Origin: Amylostereum areolatum
Taxonomy: Eukaryota > Basidiomycota > Agaricomycetes > Russulales > Stereaceae
Direction: 5' to 3'
Assembly: GCA_012932865.1 (NCBI GenBank)
Contig: SAXG01000011.1
Span: 992,001 to 1,056,000 of the forward strand
Length of the DNA stretch: 64,000 bases
Below are positions 1 to 11,895 of the stretch, in pieces (within the stretch, counting starts at the first letter, position 1; each line of letters begins with the position of its first letter). The notes under the pieces were generated by a model. That model was not told where the DNA came from. It ran no database searches and saw only the letters and a program-made list of their open reading frames with translations. The position numbers were made by a program, and so were the translations under genes.

Positions 1-727
1 CCCATGCTCGCGGGCAATGTCGCGTCGTTCTGCGTAGGGGCTATCATTGCGACTGCTACCTCCCTCATCGTGCGTCTTTCCCTCCTTTCTTTTCCTTTCG
101 TCCTACCTCTAATCTCCCTGTACAGTGGCCCGAAAACTTCGACTTTGAATCCACGCGCAACCTTAACCGTCCCACGGTCGCCGCGTCGACCCCGGGAGAC
201 GCGAGCCCGGATCTGGACAAGAAGAGCGTCGAGGTGGAGGAGAAGGCCGTGACGGGCGAGGAGCAACCTGTTTGGGTGGACGACCCGGATTTGGAGCCCG
301 AGGGCTTGAAAAAGGCGTTCCGGTTCGCGGCGTGGGCATCTATCATCCTTGTGCGTCCCTCCCCCCTTTTCTCTGGTCTGTCGACATAAGCTGACCATCA
401 ACCGCCCGGACAGCTTCTCGTGTTCATCATTGTCATCCCCTTCCCCCTCTTCGGCGCGCAGACGATCTACAGCGTCGGCGGCTTGACCGCGTGGGTCGTC
501 GTCGGGATCCTGTGGTGCTTCTGCTCTGCGTTCGCGGTGGTGCTGTACCCGCTTTGGGAGAGTCGGGAGGCGTTGGGGACGATTGCGAGGGGCATGGTCA
601 AGGTGCGTTTGCTTCGTTCTTCTTTGGTATGGGGACGAAAACTTAATGTTGTTGGTTGGTGTAGGATGTTTTCGCGCCGGGGAGCGGGAAGTATGTTTCG
701 CCCCCGGAGAAGGGGGTGCGTGCGTGA
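1..727 (+). CDS. C-terminal part of DUR3-type urea/polyamine sodium:solute symporter (5' end outside window)
   Basis: Four exons are visible: up to 69, 126-350, 414-602 and 665-727, joined by GT-AG introns and ending in TGA at 725-727. The spliced protein has a transmembrane segment, a polar cytosolic loop rich in Glu and Asp, then two further hydrophobic segments. These include a run reading FPLFGAQTIYS and another ending YPLWESR, which is characteristic of fungal DUR3 transporters of the SSS family. Such proteins import urea and polyamines at the plasma membrane and in fungi are usually controlled by nitrogen supply; no regulatory site is visible because the promoter lies outside the window. 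The start of the gene is missing at the window edge. Family assignment comes from motif recognition, and substrate is inferred from the family. Confidence 0.8.
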
Positions 728-980
728 AGGAGGGAAACTTGTGATCCTGGATAGGTGGAAACTATACTACTCTAGTCGTTCAACTTCTACGTACTTATGG
801 CTGACATGCTGTATAGCAGAGGGAGATTCTGAGACCTGCAGAAACAAGCGAGTCCATATTTTACGTAAGGCACATGTAAACGCTTACCCTTAAGGCCGAT
901 TCGACGTTCAAAACTTCCACGTCCTCAACTTGAGCGTCCGTCAACGTTGTCAACTTCCGTCCCACACACTCCCGGAAACC

Positions 981-1680
981 ATGGCTACTCCCCCAAGCGC
1001 ATTGCCTCAGTCTCTGGCAACCACCCTCTCTGATCGCAATGAACCGAGTAGGGCCGCACTGGAAAGTACCGAGCATGATGGCTACGACACGATGCTTGCG
1101 GGCGCCCGTCTAGCTGAGCTTCAGTCTAGTGATATTATTCTGCCACCAGACGAGCACCGAAAGGTATGGTCAACTATCGGCCCTGTCCTCTACTGGGTCT
1201 ACTTCTTGTCTACTTCTGCACGTAAGCTGACCGTGTTGTGTCATCAAACCAGGTCATCAGGGAATTGTACAAACCACGATTGCCCATGGACAAGCTACCA
1301 TCCAAATATGTGCCTACGACTACCAATCCGTATCCCATACTACTCCATTTCGGAATACCTACCTCAGGTGAAGCCTTGACGGCATACGCCCTGAAGAAGA
1401 GCATTGCCGTATTTGAGAAAGATGATCCCACCCGAACTTGGAATGCGGCTTCAAAGACTTCGAGCTGATGCTGCAGACCCCGCGTCTCCTCCCGAGGGAT
1501 TGTGACTATCTCGTCGCATTGTACTCGAATCACACGATGCGGAAGCATGCCTTGATCCTATCGGAAGAAAACGAGGTGTTGGATATCATCAGGCGGGAGC
1601 TGGATTTGGACAAAAACATTCCGGCGATGTGGTACTTTCATCACGGGGATGAATGGATGCCTGGAGATCCTGTAGATTGA
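981..1680 (+). CDS. Unknown basidiomycete protein, with an apparent frameshift
   Basis: I do not recognise the family. The ATG at 981 opens an exon to 1163, followed by a GT-AG intron (1164-1252) and a second exon in the same phase. That reading frame closes at 1466-1468. A different frame, opening around 1438, continues with well-behaved protein sequence (acidic and hydrophobic residues, no stops) to TGA at 1678-1680. No GT-AG pair joins the two frames sensibly. The simplest reading is one gene of about 210 residues with a one-base loss near 1425-1440, either a real mutation or an assembly error. No signal peptide, membrane segment or catalytic motif is evident. It lies upstream of the sphingomyelinase on the same strand, with no sign of a shared function. 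Confidence 0.5.
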
Positions 1681-1961
1681 ACGCTTCCAAGCCAGCTCCG
1701 TGCACATATCGTCCTGTAACTGTATGTACACCGTGTTTTTTCTACACCTCGAACATTATCTATCACCGGTGAGTCGTCGCGGTAGCTGCCGCGCATATGG
1801 TGGGATGTCCTATGCCGTATTTTCTTCCTATATGAAAAACGCCTCGTGCTCGCTTCGCACGTTCTGTATCTGACTGCACCCATCGCTACCTTTGTAGGTG
1901 TCTTCCTTCCCACATCTCCCCCGTGATCATCGAACATCTGCTGTCTGTTCCTCGACATGGA

Positions 1962-1969
1962 TATATAAA
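1962..1969 (+). promoter_or_regulatory. TATA box of the sphingomyelinase gene
   Basis: TATATAAA lies 59 nt upstream of the ATG at 2021. The spacing matches the TATA boxes seen in front of the exonuclease (4870), old yellow enzyme (20132) and FunK1 (61521) genes of this window. Confidence 0.5.
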
Positions 1970-2020
1970 GAGCAAGCTGCAGCAAACTTCAACATGAAAT
2001 CATAATCGGAAAATCCAGCG

Positions 2021-4706
2021 ATGAGGTCCTTCGCGTATCTCACCTTCCTCGGATTCTTCGTCGTGTTTGGACAAGCTTCCCCCCTCGACGATATCCTCAA
2101 TGCGCTGGAAACCGTTGTCGACTGTGCCGGCTGCAACGATGTTCTTCTCCCCCCATTGCAAACCGTGGCCCATCTCGGAAACGATGCATTCGTGGCGACG
2201 TTGACGCCCGTTTGCCAATTGTTAGGCGTGAGTGCTACGCTCCATGCCATTGGTGTTTCGTTGAAACTCGATCCAGGCTGCTGACGACGATGTATGCGCT
2301 GGTGAGCTTGAAAGATCAGGCCCACTCGTTGCCCACGCGCTTCGAGCGCTCGATGCAGGCGGAACAACGGCCACGAAATTTTGCGAAGCAACGTTCGGAT
2401 TGTGCCAGGTAAGCCCCTCCCTGTCATATCATCGTCAGTTCATGGACATGGACACTCCCGGCTCGCAGCAACCTCCGATTACTCCTTTTATGGTCTCTAT
2501 TCCAAAGCCTGCGCCAGAGAACGCAACGCGATTCTTGTCCAGGGGAAGAACACCGTTTCAGGTAGTGCACTTTTCGGACGTGCACATCGACAGGGAATAT
2601 ACCGTAAGACTTCACATCTCGTAACCCTCTGTTTTCATCCTTCAGTTCTGATCGTTGTGTATAGGTTGGTGCGGATGCGAACTGCACCAAGAATATCTGT
2701 TGTCGCGACTTTGCCGACCATACCGGTCCCATCACCGAGCCCGCAGGGCCTTTCGGAAACTCGCAGTGCGACAGCCCTATCGATCTCGCACAAAGCATGT
2801 TGGGCGCTGTTGGCTCTTTGGGAAAAGGTGCCAAATTCGCGATTTTCACAGGCGACGTCGTCGAAGGTTTGTCTTCCTTCTATGATATCAGGTAGAATAC
2901 GACGCGCTGACGGAAAATTTCCTCAGGGGATACGTGGCTGGTAAACAAGAGGCGAGTGAAACATTGCATCCAGAATTTGGTTTACTGACATTCGTATATT
3001 CAGCGATGCGACGGTGGACCTTATGGCGTGGAACAATCAAATGGCGAACTCGATAGGGTTGACCGTGTACCCATCTATAGGTACAGTACCTCCTGTATGC
3101 TATCTCATATACCACCTGATGTCGCTCTGCAGGAAACCAGTACGAAATATCGTCGTTGGTTCCACTGAAAACGCTTCACCAGTGTATTCTACAGTGACTC
3201 AGCGCCTGTGAACAGCTTTCCCCGAAACACAACCGTTACCACTATCGATTCGCAGTGGGTCTTTGATACGCAAAGTTCAGGATGGCAGGTATATCGAACA
3301 GGCCTTTCCAAATATTCGAAGGTTCTGATATAAATCTTCAGCAATGGATAGGCAACGCTGCAGCTGAGCAGGTCGACCATATCTCGGGCTCGTATGCTAT
3401 CAACGTCCCCGATACGACGCTCAAAATCATATCGTTGAACACCCAGTACTGGTATAAACAGAAGTGCGCAAGTAACCTCTTCATCTATGCGCTCGCTGTG
3501 ACGCCTCTGTCTTAGCTTTTGGCTCTACGACAATAACAACCAGATGCGAGTCTTCCCCACCCCAAATCTGTGTTATGCTTTCTCTGAACCTTTGCACCAG
3601 AGCCGATCCGAATGGTCTATTCGCCTTCATGATTGAGCAACTTCAGTCCGCTGAGGATGCGTCACAGCGCGTATGGATCATTGGACACATCCCATCCGGG
3701 AAGGCAGACTTTGCTCACGATCAGGCATGGCTTTCCCCGGGCTCCACCGCAGTTGTATGATTTCTGACATCCATCGATGCCAGTCGAACTACTACGACCA
3801 GATCATTCAACGATACAAGAACACGATCGCTGCTCAATTCTTCGGGCACAGCCATATGGCATGTAGCCTTCGCATGTTGAAAAGCCTGCTTGCTTATCAT
3901 GACAATCTCCGTCTTCGAAGGACCAGTTTGAGGTAGCATATTCGGATTGGGACAACCAGACCACCGAGACGGCGGACAGCATTTTGTTCATCGCACCAGC
4001 GCTCACTCCCACCAGTTTGTCATTCTGCAACTCGTATGTAGGCTTCTGGCAATGCTAACGCGAAACGACAGGTGGGAACCCTGCTTTCAAGATTTACGAC
4101 GTTGACCCTGATACATTCGAGGTAATCGATGCGAAGGTGTTCTCCAGTACGTATCTCCCCGTCGCATCCCCTTCGCGCGGCTATCATATTCATCGAACTT
4201 TACACACAGCCAACATCTCAGACCCAAGTTTCCAAACAGGACGTATGTCTCGCATTCTTCTTGCAAGAGCGTTGTTTATGCCTTTGACCAGCGACCTGGG
4301 AGCTCTACTACTCCGCGCGTGACACTTGGGGCCCACTCGTCGGAAATCTCGGCCCCTCCGATCCTCTCAATGCCTCTTTCTGGCACAAGCTCACCGAGGT
4401 CTTCGAAACGAACGAAACCGCGTTCCAGCTATACAACACGCATCTGAGCCGCGGAGGCCGCGTGACCGCGTGTACGGATGACTGTAAGACCGCAACCATC
4501 TGCGATCTTCGAGCAGCAAGATCGGAAGATAACTGCGTATGTCTTCCTACACATGGGCGTGGACATGGTCTGGATAATCATTTCAGGACGTGGCCACTCC
4601 TGGACTGAGTTTCAAGAGAGGCCCACAGGAGGAGAGGGTACTAGAGTCCGCTTGCGAGGGAGGAGCGATTCACAGGATTCTGAGGGGTATGGTTGGTGAC
4701 CGGTGA
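2021..4706 (+). CDS. Acid sphingomyelinase-like secreted phosphodiesterase with saposin domain
   Basis: Predicted to hydrolyse sphingomyelin or related phospholipids to ceramide and a phospho-headgroup in the secretory or extracellular space. The first 20 residues are a signal peptide. A saposin-type cysteine-rich domain follows (cysteines in VDCAGC, PVCQ, DDDVCAG and GLCQ). The calcineurin-like metallophosphatase core carries metal ligands in order: FSDVHID, FTGDVVEG, GNHD, IGHIP and GHSH. The C-terminal cysteine-rich tail ends at TGA 4704-4706. The gene has more than a dozen exons. The first intron is 2228-2276. The GNHD motif needs a 7-nt micro-exon at 3133-3139. Four introns appear to use GC donors (2952-3003, 3546-3600, 3725-3783, 3859-3920). 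One junction, near 4034-4071, could not be resolved. Order of motifs and length fit the acid sphingomyelinase family; true substrate is not shown. Confidence 0.88.
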
Positions 4707-4869
4707 TATCCACACATGCATTTCATTTATCAAACAAGCCCGGCTCCCCCTTTGCATGTAAATGTGTAGGTGCCAGAAGTACATTGGTTCTTTGGAGTTT
4801 TGACGCAGTTGCGGCAGTTGGTTCTTATTTGGCTGGATCATGATGAGAAGTCAACAGACCGTGCGAGCT

Positions 4870-4876
4870 TATAAAG
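4870..4876 (+). promoter_or_regulatory. TATA box of the exonuclease-domain gene
   Basis: TATAAAG lies 68 nt upstream of the ATG at 4938. Confidence 0.5.
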
Positions 4877-4937
4877 CATCAATGCATCAAGCTTCCTTCT
4901 TGCCAGCTCCTTGCCGTCTTCTGCCAGCTCACAACCG

Positions 4938-6016
4938 ATGATGACCAGCTCCTCCCTCGCAATTCAGTACAGCATCTGCACAAAGTTGAAACAGGTTGAA
5001 GCGGCCCTTTCTGTCCTTTCCCAACATCCATACGTTGTCCTCGATTGCGAAGGCAAAACAATTGGCAGGGTCGACGGCGCGCTCTCCCTCATCTGCCTCG
5101 GGACGCCCGTCCCGGGCCCAGACCAACACATTTATCTTTTCGACATCCCAACAATCCGTCATTCGACGGCCGCCACGCAGGCCGTGGTGTCCTTCCTCTC
5201 TCGTACAGACATCATCAAGGTCGTGTGGGACGGCAAAATGGACGCAATTGAAATCTATCATACGCTTGGAATGGAGCTCAAGAGGGTCCTGGACCTGCAG
5301 GTGGTCGAAGTGATCGCGCGGCAGACAGTCTTGGAGGAAGGCGAGGAGGAGAGAATACAGCGCTTGGGGCCTCACTTTGGACAGCCCGTGGAACTGCACC
5401 CAGATATCTTTGAGGGGATACACGCCGTTCTTGGCATGCAAACGTGTTTGGAGACGTACCTCCCGCATCTGAACGTGCAGAAGGATAGTGAGTACATCTT
5501 ATGTGCAACGTCTATATGAGCTAGATCTGACCAGGTCTCCTATTCACCCGCTTAGACGCAGTCAGCCAGATCCATAGACGCGGACATAGCCATTTGTGGA
5601 TGCGAAGGCCCGTCCCGTTCGTCCTTGCACATTACGCAGCGGCGGATATCCGATTCATCGCCTACATCCTTGAGCGGTTCAAATCGTCGTCTATCCTTCC
5701 ATCCTCTTCTCAGCTTTTGGAAGGTCTCATGACCAAGAGCGGACGGTACATCACCCGCGCCAGCGGACAGGAATATCGTCGCATTGTAGGGCTCAATGCG
5801 CCATTCCGTCTTGGTGTCTTCATGGTGCTTGATGCATTGGACAGCGACACCGCGGCTGAAGCTGATTGTGCTCGATGTGGGATCACGTACCAGCTACATT
5901 ATTTCCAGCGCAAAAATGCGGAGGGTATGAGGAAAAACATCTGTCGAATATGCGTTGCCAGTGCCTTGAGAAGTAGACGACCGGAGTCCGTGGTTGCCCA
6001 ATGGATTCCCATGTAG
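4938..6016 (+). CDS. DEDDy-type 3'-5' exonuclease domain protein (EXD1-like) with C-terminal zinc-ribbon motif
   Basis: Two exons, 4938-5487 and 5556-6016, joined by a 68-nt GT-AG intron; two adjacent ATGs (4938, 4941) can start it. All exonuclease motifs of the RNase D/WRN fold are visible: ExoI in VVLDCEG (Asp and Glu), ExoII in VVWDGKMDA (Asp), and ExoIII in HYAAAD (Tyr-x3-Asp). The enzyme is therefore probably active on a 3' nucleic acid end. The middle of the protein has a longer insert rich in Glu. Near the C terminus there is a CARC...CRIC arrangement with 21 residues between the pairs, which looks like a zinc ribbon. It resembles metazoan and fungal EXD1-like proteins; target (RNA or DNA) and compartment are not shown by the sequence. 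It converges on the P450 gene. Confidence 0.75.
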
Positions 6017-6180
6017 ATTTGGAGCAGGGGACCAGTTGCTGGGCTTTCTCACAAGTATTCAATATCTTGTCGGTTGTGCGGTGTTCATGTACATTTCGTC
6101 TGACAGAGAAGGATGTGAAAAGATCGATTCATAATGATAGTAAATAAATAGTGAGTATACAGGTCTTGAAGCTTGAAGCT

Positions 6181-8412
6181 TAACACCTCGGCGTCATCTC
6201 AACCCACATGCTCCCCTTGTGAACGATGTAGTAGTCCTCCAGACTCTCCTCCCACCTATCACCCTCCACACCCTCCGCGGCGAACTTCATGTCGAACCTC
6301 TGGAAGAGCCAGCAGAGAGCCATGCGCATCTCGAGCATAGCGAGGTTCTTTCCCGCACAGCTCGTGGAGCCGACGGAGAACGGGAAGAACGCGGCGGTGT
6401 TGTGAACAGTGATCTCGGGTTTTGGGGACTGCTTTTCGGGACGGATCCAGCGCTCGGGGAGATAGGCGTCGGGGAGGGAGAAGTTACGCGAGTCGCGCTG
6501 GATACTGTAGGTGTGCGCGATGATTTGGGTCTGTTCAGGGATCACACTACAAATGAAGTGGGTGAGTATACCGTCTGAAAGGCAGATAGAAAAGAAGACG
6601 TACAAGGATCCAACAGTTTTGGGGCCAGAACCCTGTGGAACGGTGCGTTGAGATCCACTTGGGTTGGGTGGAAGAAGACGCATGGCCTCGTTACTGAAAG
6701 GTATCATTAGCATGCATCCCTTTCCATGATAAGGATGGAACGTACATGCAGGCGTTCAACCACGGCATGCGGCTGAGTCGCGATGCATCGGTCGGGTCTT
6801 CCTCAGGGAGGAAGTTCTCCGCGATCTCTTCCTGAAGACGCTGATATGCAGCGGGATGGCGGAGGAGGAAGTAGACGACCGAAGAAAGGACGGTCGAGGT
6901 CGTGTCCGAACCGGCGATGATAGCGAGCAGACCGTCGGCGATCATTGTCGTAAGAGCAGGGCGAACGGATTCGCGATGATCCTCATCGCTCTAAGAAGGG
7001 AGGACGGCGTTAGAACCTGGGGCAAAGTTTAAGATCGACGAGATGACGTACGAGATGGTAGAAGAGGTCCTTGCGGACGGCGCCAACTTTGATTCGGTTG
7101 AGCGTGCTCTTCTTTCCGAACTCGCGCATCGACTTGATCCGCTCGTTGTTCTTAAGTCCGGGGATGCACGAGATGAACGGGATGGACCAAGATGCGTGCG
7201 CAAGCAATGCGATAGACCTGCAATCGATACCATGTCAACAAACTGTAAGCGAATCCCAAGAGAAAGACAGGGACGCACTCCATGCCCTTCGTGATCGACG
7301 TCCACACACCGCATTCATCGCCGCCGGCGCGCATGAGCTCGAAGCCGCCACCGAATCTGCAAAGTAGACATGCCGTCATTTAGTAACCGTGCACCCATTC
7401 GGAGATAAAAAATCACGTACGCCATGTCCCCCATGAAATCCGTCCTAGAATGCCGAAAGGACGCCGGAGGTCAGCTTCGATCCGGGGCGGACGATCCGAG
7501 GTGAAAAGGGAACTCACGCAAAGTACGACAGCCACGAAGCAATGTCCACACGCGCTTTGCTCTCCTGGGAAAGGCACTCGAAGCGCTCCACGAGTTGGCG
7601 TGCGCGAGCCTCCACGAGCCCCTCGTACTCCTTGAGCGCGGTGCTGGTCAGACCACGGTTCCACGTCTTACGACGACGAGCATGCACGTCGACATCGCGT
7701 TCGCCGACAAGAACGACCGGGTTGGAGCGGTTGTCCCAGACTGAGAACGCAAATCAGGATCGACGTTCATCATGAACGAATGACGACTTACTCGGGCCTT
7801 TCGGAAGGCTGCAGGCGTCCGTGATGGCAGAGGCATCGCGGATGGAAAGTTCGTTCGGGCCTGTAGAACCGCATTGAGCTTCAAAAGTGATGTAGTAGAC
7901 AGAGACGATTGCTCACCGACACGAACGATGTCGCCGTATTGCTCGTGAAGAGCCTGATACCACAAGTGCTGCTTGCCTTGGAAGCACACGTATGACGAGT
8001 ACCATTTGGAGACCTTCGGGAGCACAGGGCCGGGGTAGTGCGCCAATGGATGGAAGGGCGAAAGACGATAGATCACGGTGAAGAAGAGGATGAGAGTATA
8101 GTACGACGCGAAGGAGGCAAGGGCAAGAGATGTGGTATGTAGTGATGCGAACGATGCGAGCATCGACGGTACGATCGCCAGCAGGACAAGGAGGGCCAGG
8201 CGATTCTTGTAACCGGGCTCGTACGTCTTGAAGTAGAGGTATGCCAGCTGCAAGCGATGGAAGTAAGTGTCTGTGGCAGTCATGTATGTAGGGGCACCTA
8301 CGAAGGAAGTGGAGACTACGGCCTTGGCAACAGTCGAGAGAGAGGCATCGCACATTGTAGAGTAGAAGGAGGAGGTAGCAGAGGAGGATGACAGTTGAGC
8401 GAATCCGAGCAT
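6181..8412 (-). CDS. Cytochrome P450 monooxygenase
   Basis: A multi-exon gene on the minus strand, ATG at 8412 and stop at 6181-6183. The N terminus has several hydrophobic segments, unusually long for a P450 membrane anchor, followed by the proline-rich hinge (PFHPLAHYPGPVLPK). Further on are a stretch typical of fungal P450s (VGPNELSIRDASAI after splicing), the I-helix AGSDTT, the K-helix ExxR as EAMR, and the haem-binding loop FPFSVGSTSCAG with its cysteine thiolate. Introns are short. The sequence resembles the agaricomycete group often annotated as high-nitrogen-upregulated P450s; I do not assign a CYP number. It would hydroxylate a small hydrophobic substrate at the ER membrane with electrons from CPR. 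An internal ATG near 8355 is an alternative start. Confidence 0.88.
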
Positions 8413-11400
8413 TGTCGAGATCTGGTGTCACTCCCCCATCTCCAGGAGATACTTATACTTCCTTGTCCACCATGCCTCGGCACCCCTCCCCGAACGCAGA
8501 AGTCGCAGAGTCGCCCATACGTGATGTGCGACCAGGGTCCGAGAGAGAGCTGGGTGCATGCAACGTGCCTCGTCGCCCTTCCCGCACTCAACTTCTGACT
8601 TACGAGTGGCTCCGAAGCATTGCGAGCCGTGCCGGGAACGTAGCGCCGCTCGTTAGGGCAGGGGCTGTTGAACACCGGACTGCCCCTCCGGCATTTGTTT
8701 ACGGCAGCATCGTACGTACACCTACCTGGAGAGGACATCTTACGGAAGGGTGTGCGGCAACTTGAAGCCCATGAAGACCGGATTTCGAGGGTGGCTGCAT
8801 GCGAAAGCCAGCCTAGCGAATGAGAGGCGGCGGTTGAATGCCGGGCGTCCAGTGGACAACGTAAGGACTCTAGAGAAGCTAAACAACTATTTTGACGAGA
8901 TGTTCATGTCGCCGGGACCCTTCAGGAGATCGCCAGGTGTGCTATCTACAGACGACGCGTCCAATGGATCGTGTCAATCTGTAAAGTCTGCCATTCGTGC
9001 CTGCATACATGCACATTAGAATCGCATCTGAAGCCTAATTAATTTAAATTCGCACAGGCAGATGGCAGATCCCTACATACCAGCCCATCGGAGGATCCGC
9101 CATGTCGATCGGTGTAACATCGTGCCAACTCTGCATCGGGGCGTTGCCCGAACAAACCGTGCTGCAAGCGACGAAGCATCCTTGTGTGAGTGTTCCCACA
9201 TCCAGTGCGGTTGAGTCGCCGTAACGTACCTCGGGCATCGGGCGACAGAACCACGGCGTGGTGAAACCGAGATGAACACCGGGGTGTGCGCGAGGCAGCG
9301 TCAAAAGGGCCTGCACCTGGCCTCCTAACGCACATTCTGTGCGGCTTGATGACCGGTGGAAGATAGGGTCGAAGGTAACGGCATGCAACGTGTAGAACCA
9401 TCGGAAGAGGAGCCGTATGTCGCGGGACCGACATTCGCAAGGACCATACGATATTATTCCAGATCTACGCGGATTTGAGCAGTGGGATGGGGGAGAGAGA
9501 TAGTGGCACACGTACAGTGTAGCGTCGCCACAGGCACTCGTAACCATTTTTATTCGCCCGCCGAGCCCGCGGCTGACTCGATACAGCTATTCCTCAACCG
9601 GATGGCCTTGAAGATTCATATTGTAAACATCTCACTAGGGGAAACGCTGTCATCGGGACATCGGGACATCCCAACCGATCGCCGCGCTGGCCTACGAAAA
9701 ACGAAGCCCTCCGTGTGAGCGTCCTTCCGAGCTCACAAAAATAAGTCACGCACAGGCTCACAGCCGCCGGGGGTATAACGTACGTCTCTTGCGGGGATCA
9801 AAACAGATCCAGCGGTAACTTGAACACGACTGAACGCCGCTTACGACAGGATTTAGGCGAGATGAAAGCCGGAGGGCGAGTTCGCGAGGAAATGAATAAC
9901 GACAATGTGCGGCAGTCGGTCCTACGGTGCGAGGGTAGAGAAGTCGCTCCTCCTCGCTGGGAACATCACCCACGACCTTGGACGACCTGGGCGTTATGTC
10001 AGTTACGAAACCCGCAAAGCTGGAAAGACACTTTCTAACGTCAGGTCGGGTGTCCTGCTTTGCGCGAGTCGATTCCATGGGACGCAACACCTGTATCTTC
10101 CATCTCCGCTTCGATTCCCTTTCCGGCCAGCCATGCCCTCGACGACGAATGACGTACATTCCGTGCTCATAAGCTTTCCAACCAACTTGTGTCTGACTCG
10201 AACTGACTCCTCTTTGCCACCACATCGCGATCGGCGCGTCGGAAGGCGGGGGATCGTCAGACTCTTCGCGAAGCGCCGCCACCATTACAGCAGAGGTGAG
10301 GTAAAGCCCTGTAGCGCGCCGTCCACCCCCGCATAAGCGTGAGAACGTATAACGTGCGCAAAAGGCAGAGCGATGGCCCAGGCTGGAGAATCTTCGGACG
10401 CACGCCGTCGGCGTGACCGTGAGCAAGGCCATGTCAACACCGAGCGCACGACCAGACAGCGTGGTACCCATGCCGGCATGCGAACAATCCGTGCACTTTC
10501 CTCTGAGCCGACGCCGAACCGCTTGCAGGAGCTCTGGGGGCGAATCCTACTCTCCCAGATCCACGTCCGGATCGAATGGTCTTGACGGCGAATGCTGGAC
10601 TTGCTCACGCCACAAAGCCAACGGCCTTTCAGGGCATCCCCGATTGTCAGCCGCATCAATATAGACAGGCACCACGAATGAGGTAACTGTTCGCGTTCCA
10701 ATGTAAGACGCCATTCTGTTCGCGGGCCAAAGGCGGGGGAGTACGAAGAGTCGACCCACCATTGATTCGGACGCGCGTTGGCGAGCAGAAGACGGAAAAA
10801 TACCCGCTGCCCGCACAAAAACCACTGACATGTGTTCCGTCCTTGAAAACTTATCTGAGTGTGGAAAAGACGGCGCGTACGTGAGCGCGCTGCAACTCCG
10901 ACCCAACCTCGCCATAGACGAAGGACACATACCAAGATGGAGCACGCGAGCCGCCTGGCGGAGTGTGAAAGTCAATGAAAGAGGACGCGCTCCGAGTCGC
11001 CAGCAGGGAACGTTCCATAGCGCCGCCATGGCTCTGAGGAGGCCTGGGCACTTGATCTCTGCTGGAGGACCACGGCGTGCTCTCGCTGCCTTGTTGGACC
11101 AGGAATGCGTCAGTGACGGCAGTGTCGAGGCCAGAGAACATTCGCACTCCACGGCGCTCGTGCGTGCAGTCGTGAGGAATGACGGCTCCCGATCCATTTG
11201 TTCATCGCAGTCAGAATCGAATCTCATGCCGATGCTGTCATTCCAATCCCTGCACTCTACGTCGCCGCTCCATCCTGCAGTCCGGACCATGCTTGCCTTC
11301 TTGAGCGACGCACAGGGGTTCCCTGCCAGTTCTCAGCGTTCGTGAAGCTACAGCGAGTGAGACGAAGGTCGTACAGGTACGTGAGCACGAGCGCGCGCCC

Positions 11401-11735
11401 TCATTCGAGAAAGCGCATCTCTTGAATCAACCCTGTCATGCTCCAAACTGAGAAAGCGAGCCGCCGGCAGAAGAGAAGCTTCTATCTGGCGTCGGATCTG
11501 CAAGGATGTCACATTTCCTCGAGCGGCCTGGACGCCCTTGCGACTGGAAGCTGGAAGGCGCGGAGGCCGAAGAGAACCGTCGTTCGACATTCGACTACGG
11601 TTCAATGGACCTGGGAATGCGTACGTGAGCTCGTGTACCCCGTCAAAGTGAGATAGGCAGGCCAACTTGCGTCACGACCGCCCCGGCGTCGCCACAACTT
11701 CGGCGGCGGGCCCTACGAAACGAATACGTGAGGCT
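8413..11735. other. Stretch without a recognisable gene
   Basis: No protein family could be recognised on either strand. There are overlapping reading frames of up to about 250 codons on the minus strand between 9.7 and 11.3 kb and one of 167 codons at 9044-9547. They overlap each other and the plus-strand frames, and carry no motif I know. The string GTACGTGAG recurs three times (about 10878, 11375, 11620). The region ends abruptly at the left terminus of the transposon at 11736. Confidence 0.4.
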
Positions 11736-11762
11736 CATCAGGGAAAGCCTCTCCCGCAAATG
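11736..11762 (+). repeat. Left terminal inverted repeat, transposon copy 1
   Basis: Begins CATCAGGGAAAGCCTCTCCC. It pairs with the inverse of 18517-18543 at roughly 19 of 27 positions by eye. The same sequence starts copy 2 at 40902. Confidence 0.7.
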
Positions 11763-11895
11763 CCGCGCCAAGGTCCTCTAATTAGCGTGCCGTTTAGATG
11801 GTGCCCTCTAAGGCGGTCTAGTACGTCAAAAGGTGTCTAAGTCAAGTCCGAGGTTTTTAGAGGTTACACACATTGTCATTGTACGGACTCTCGGG

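Noticed and set aside
9044..9547. 167-codon minus-strand frame that at first resembled a WD40 repeat start
   Set aside because: No repeat of the WD pattern follows and no splice neighbours could be found.
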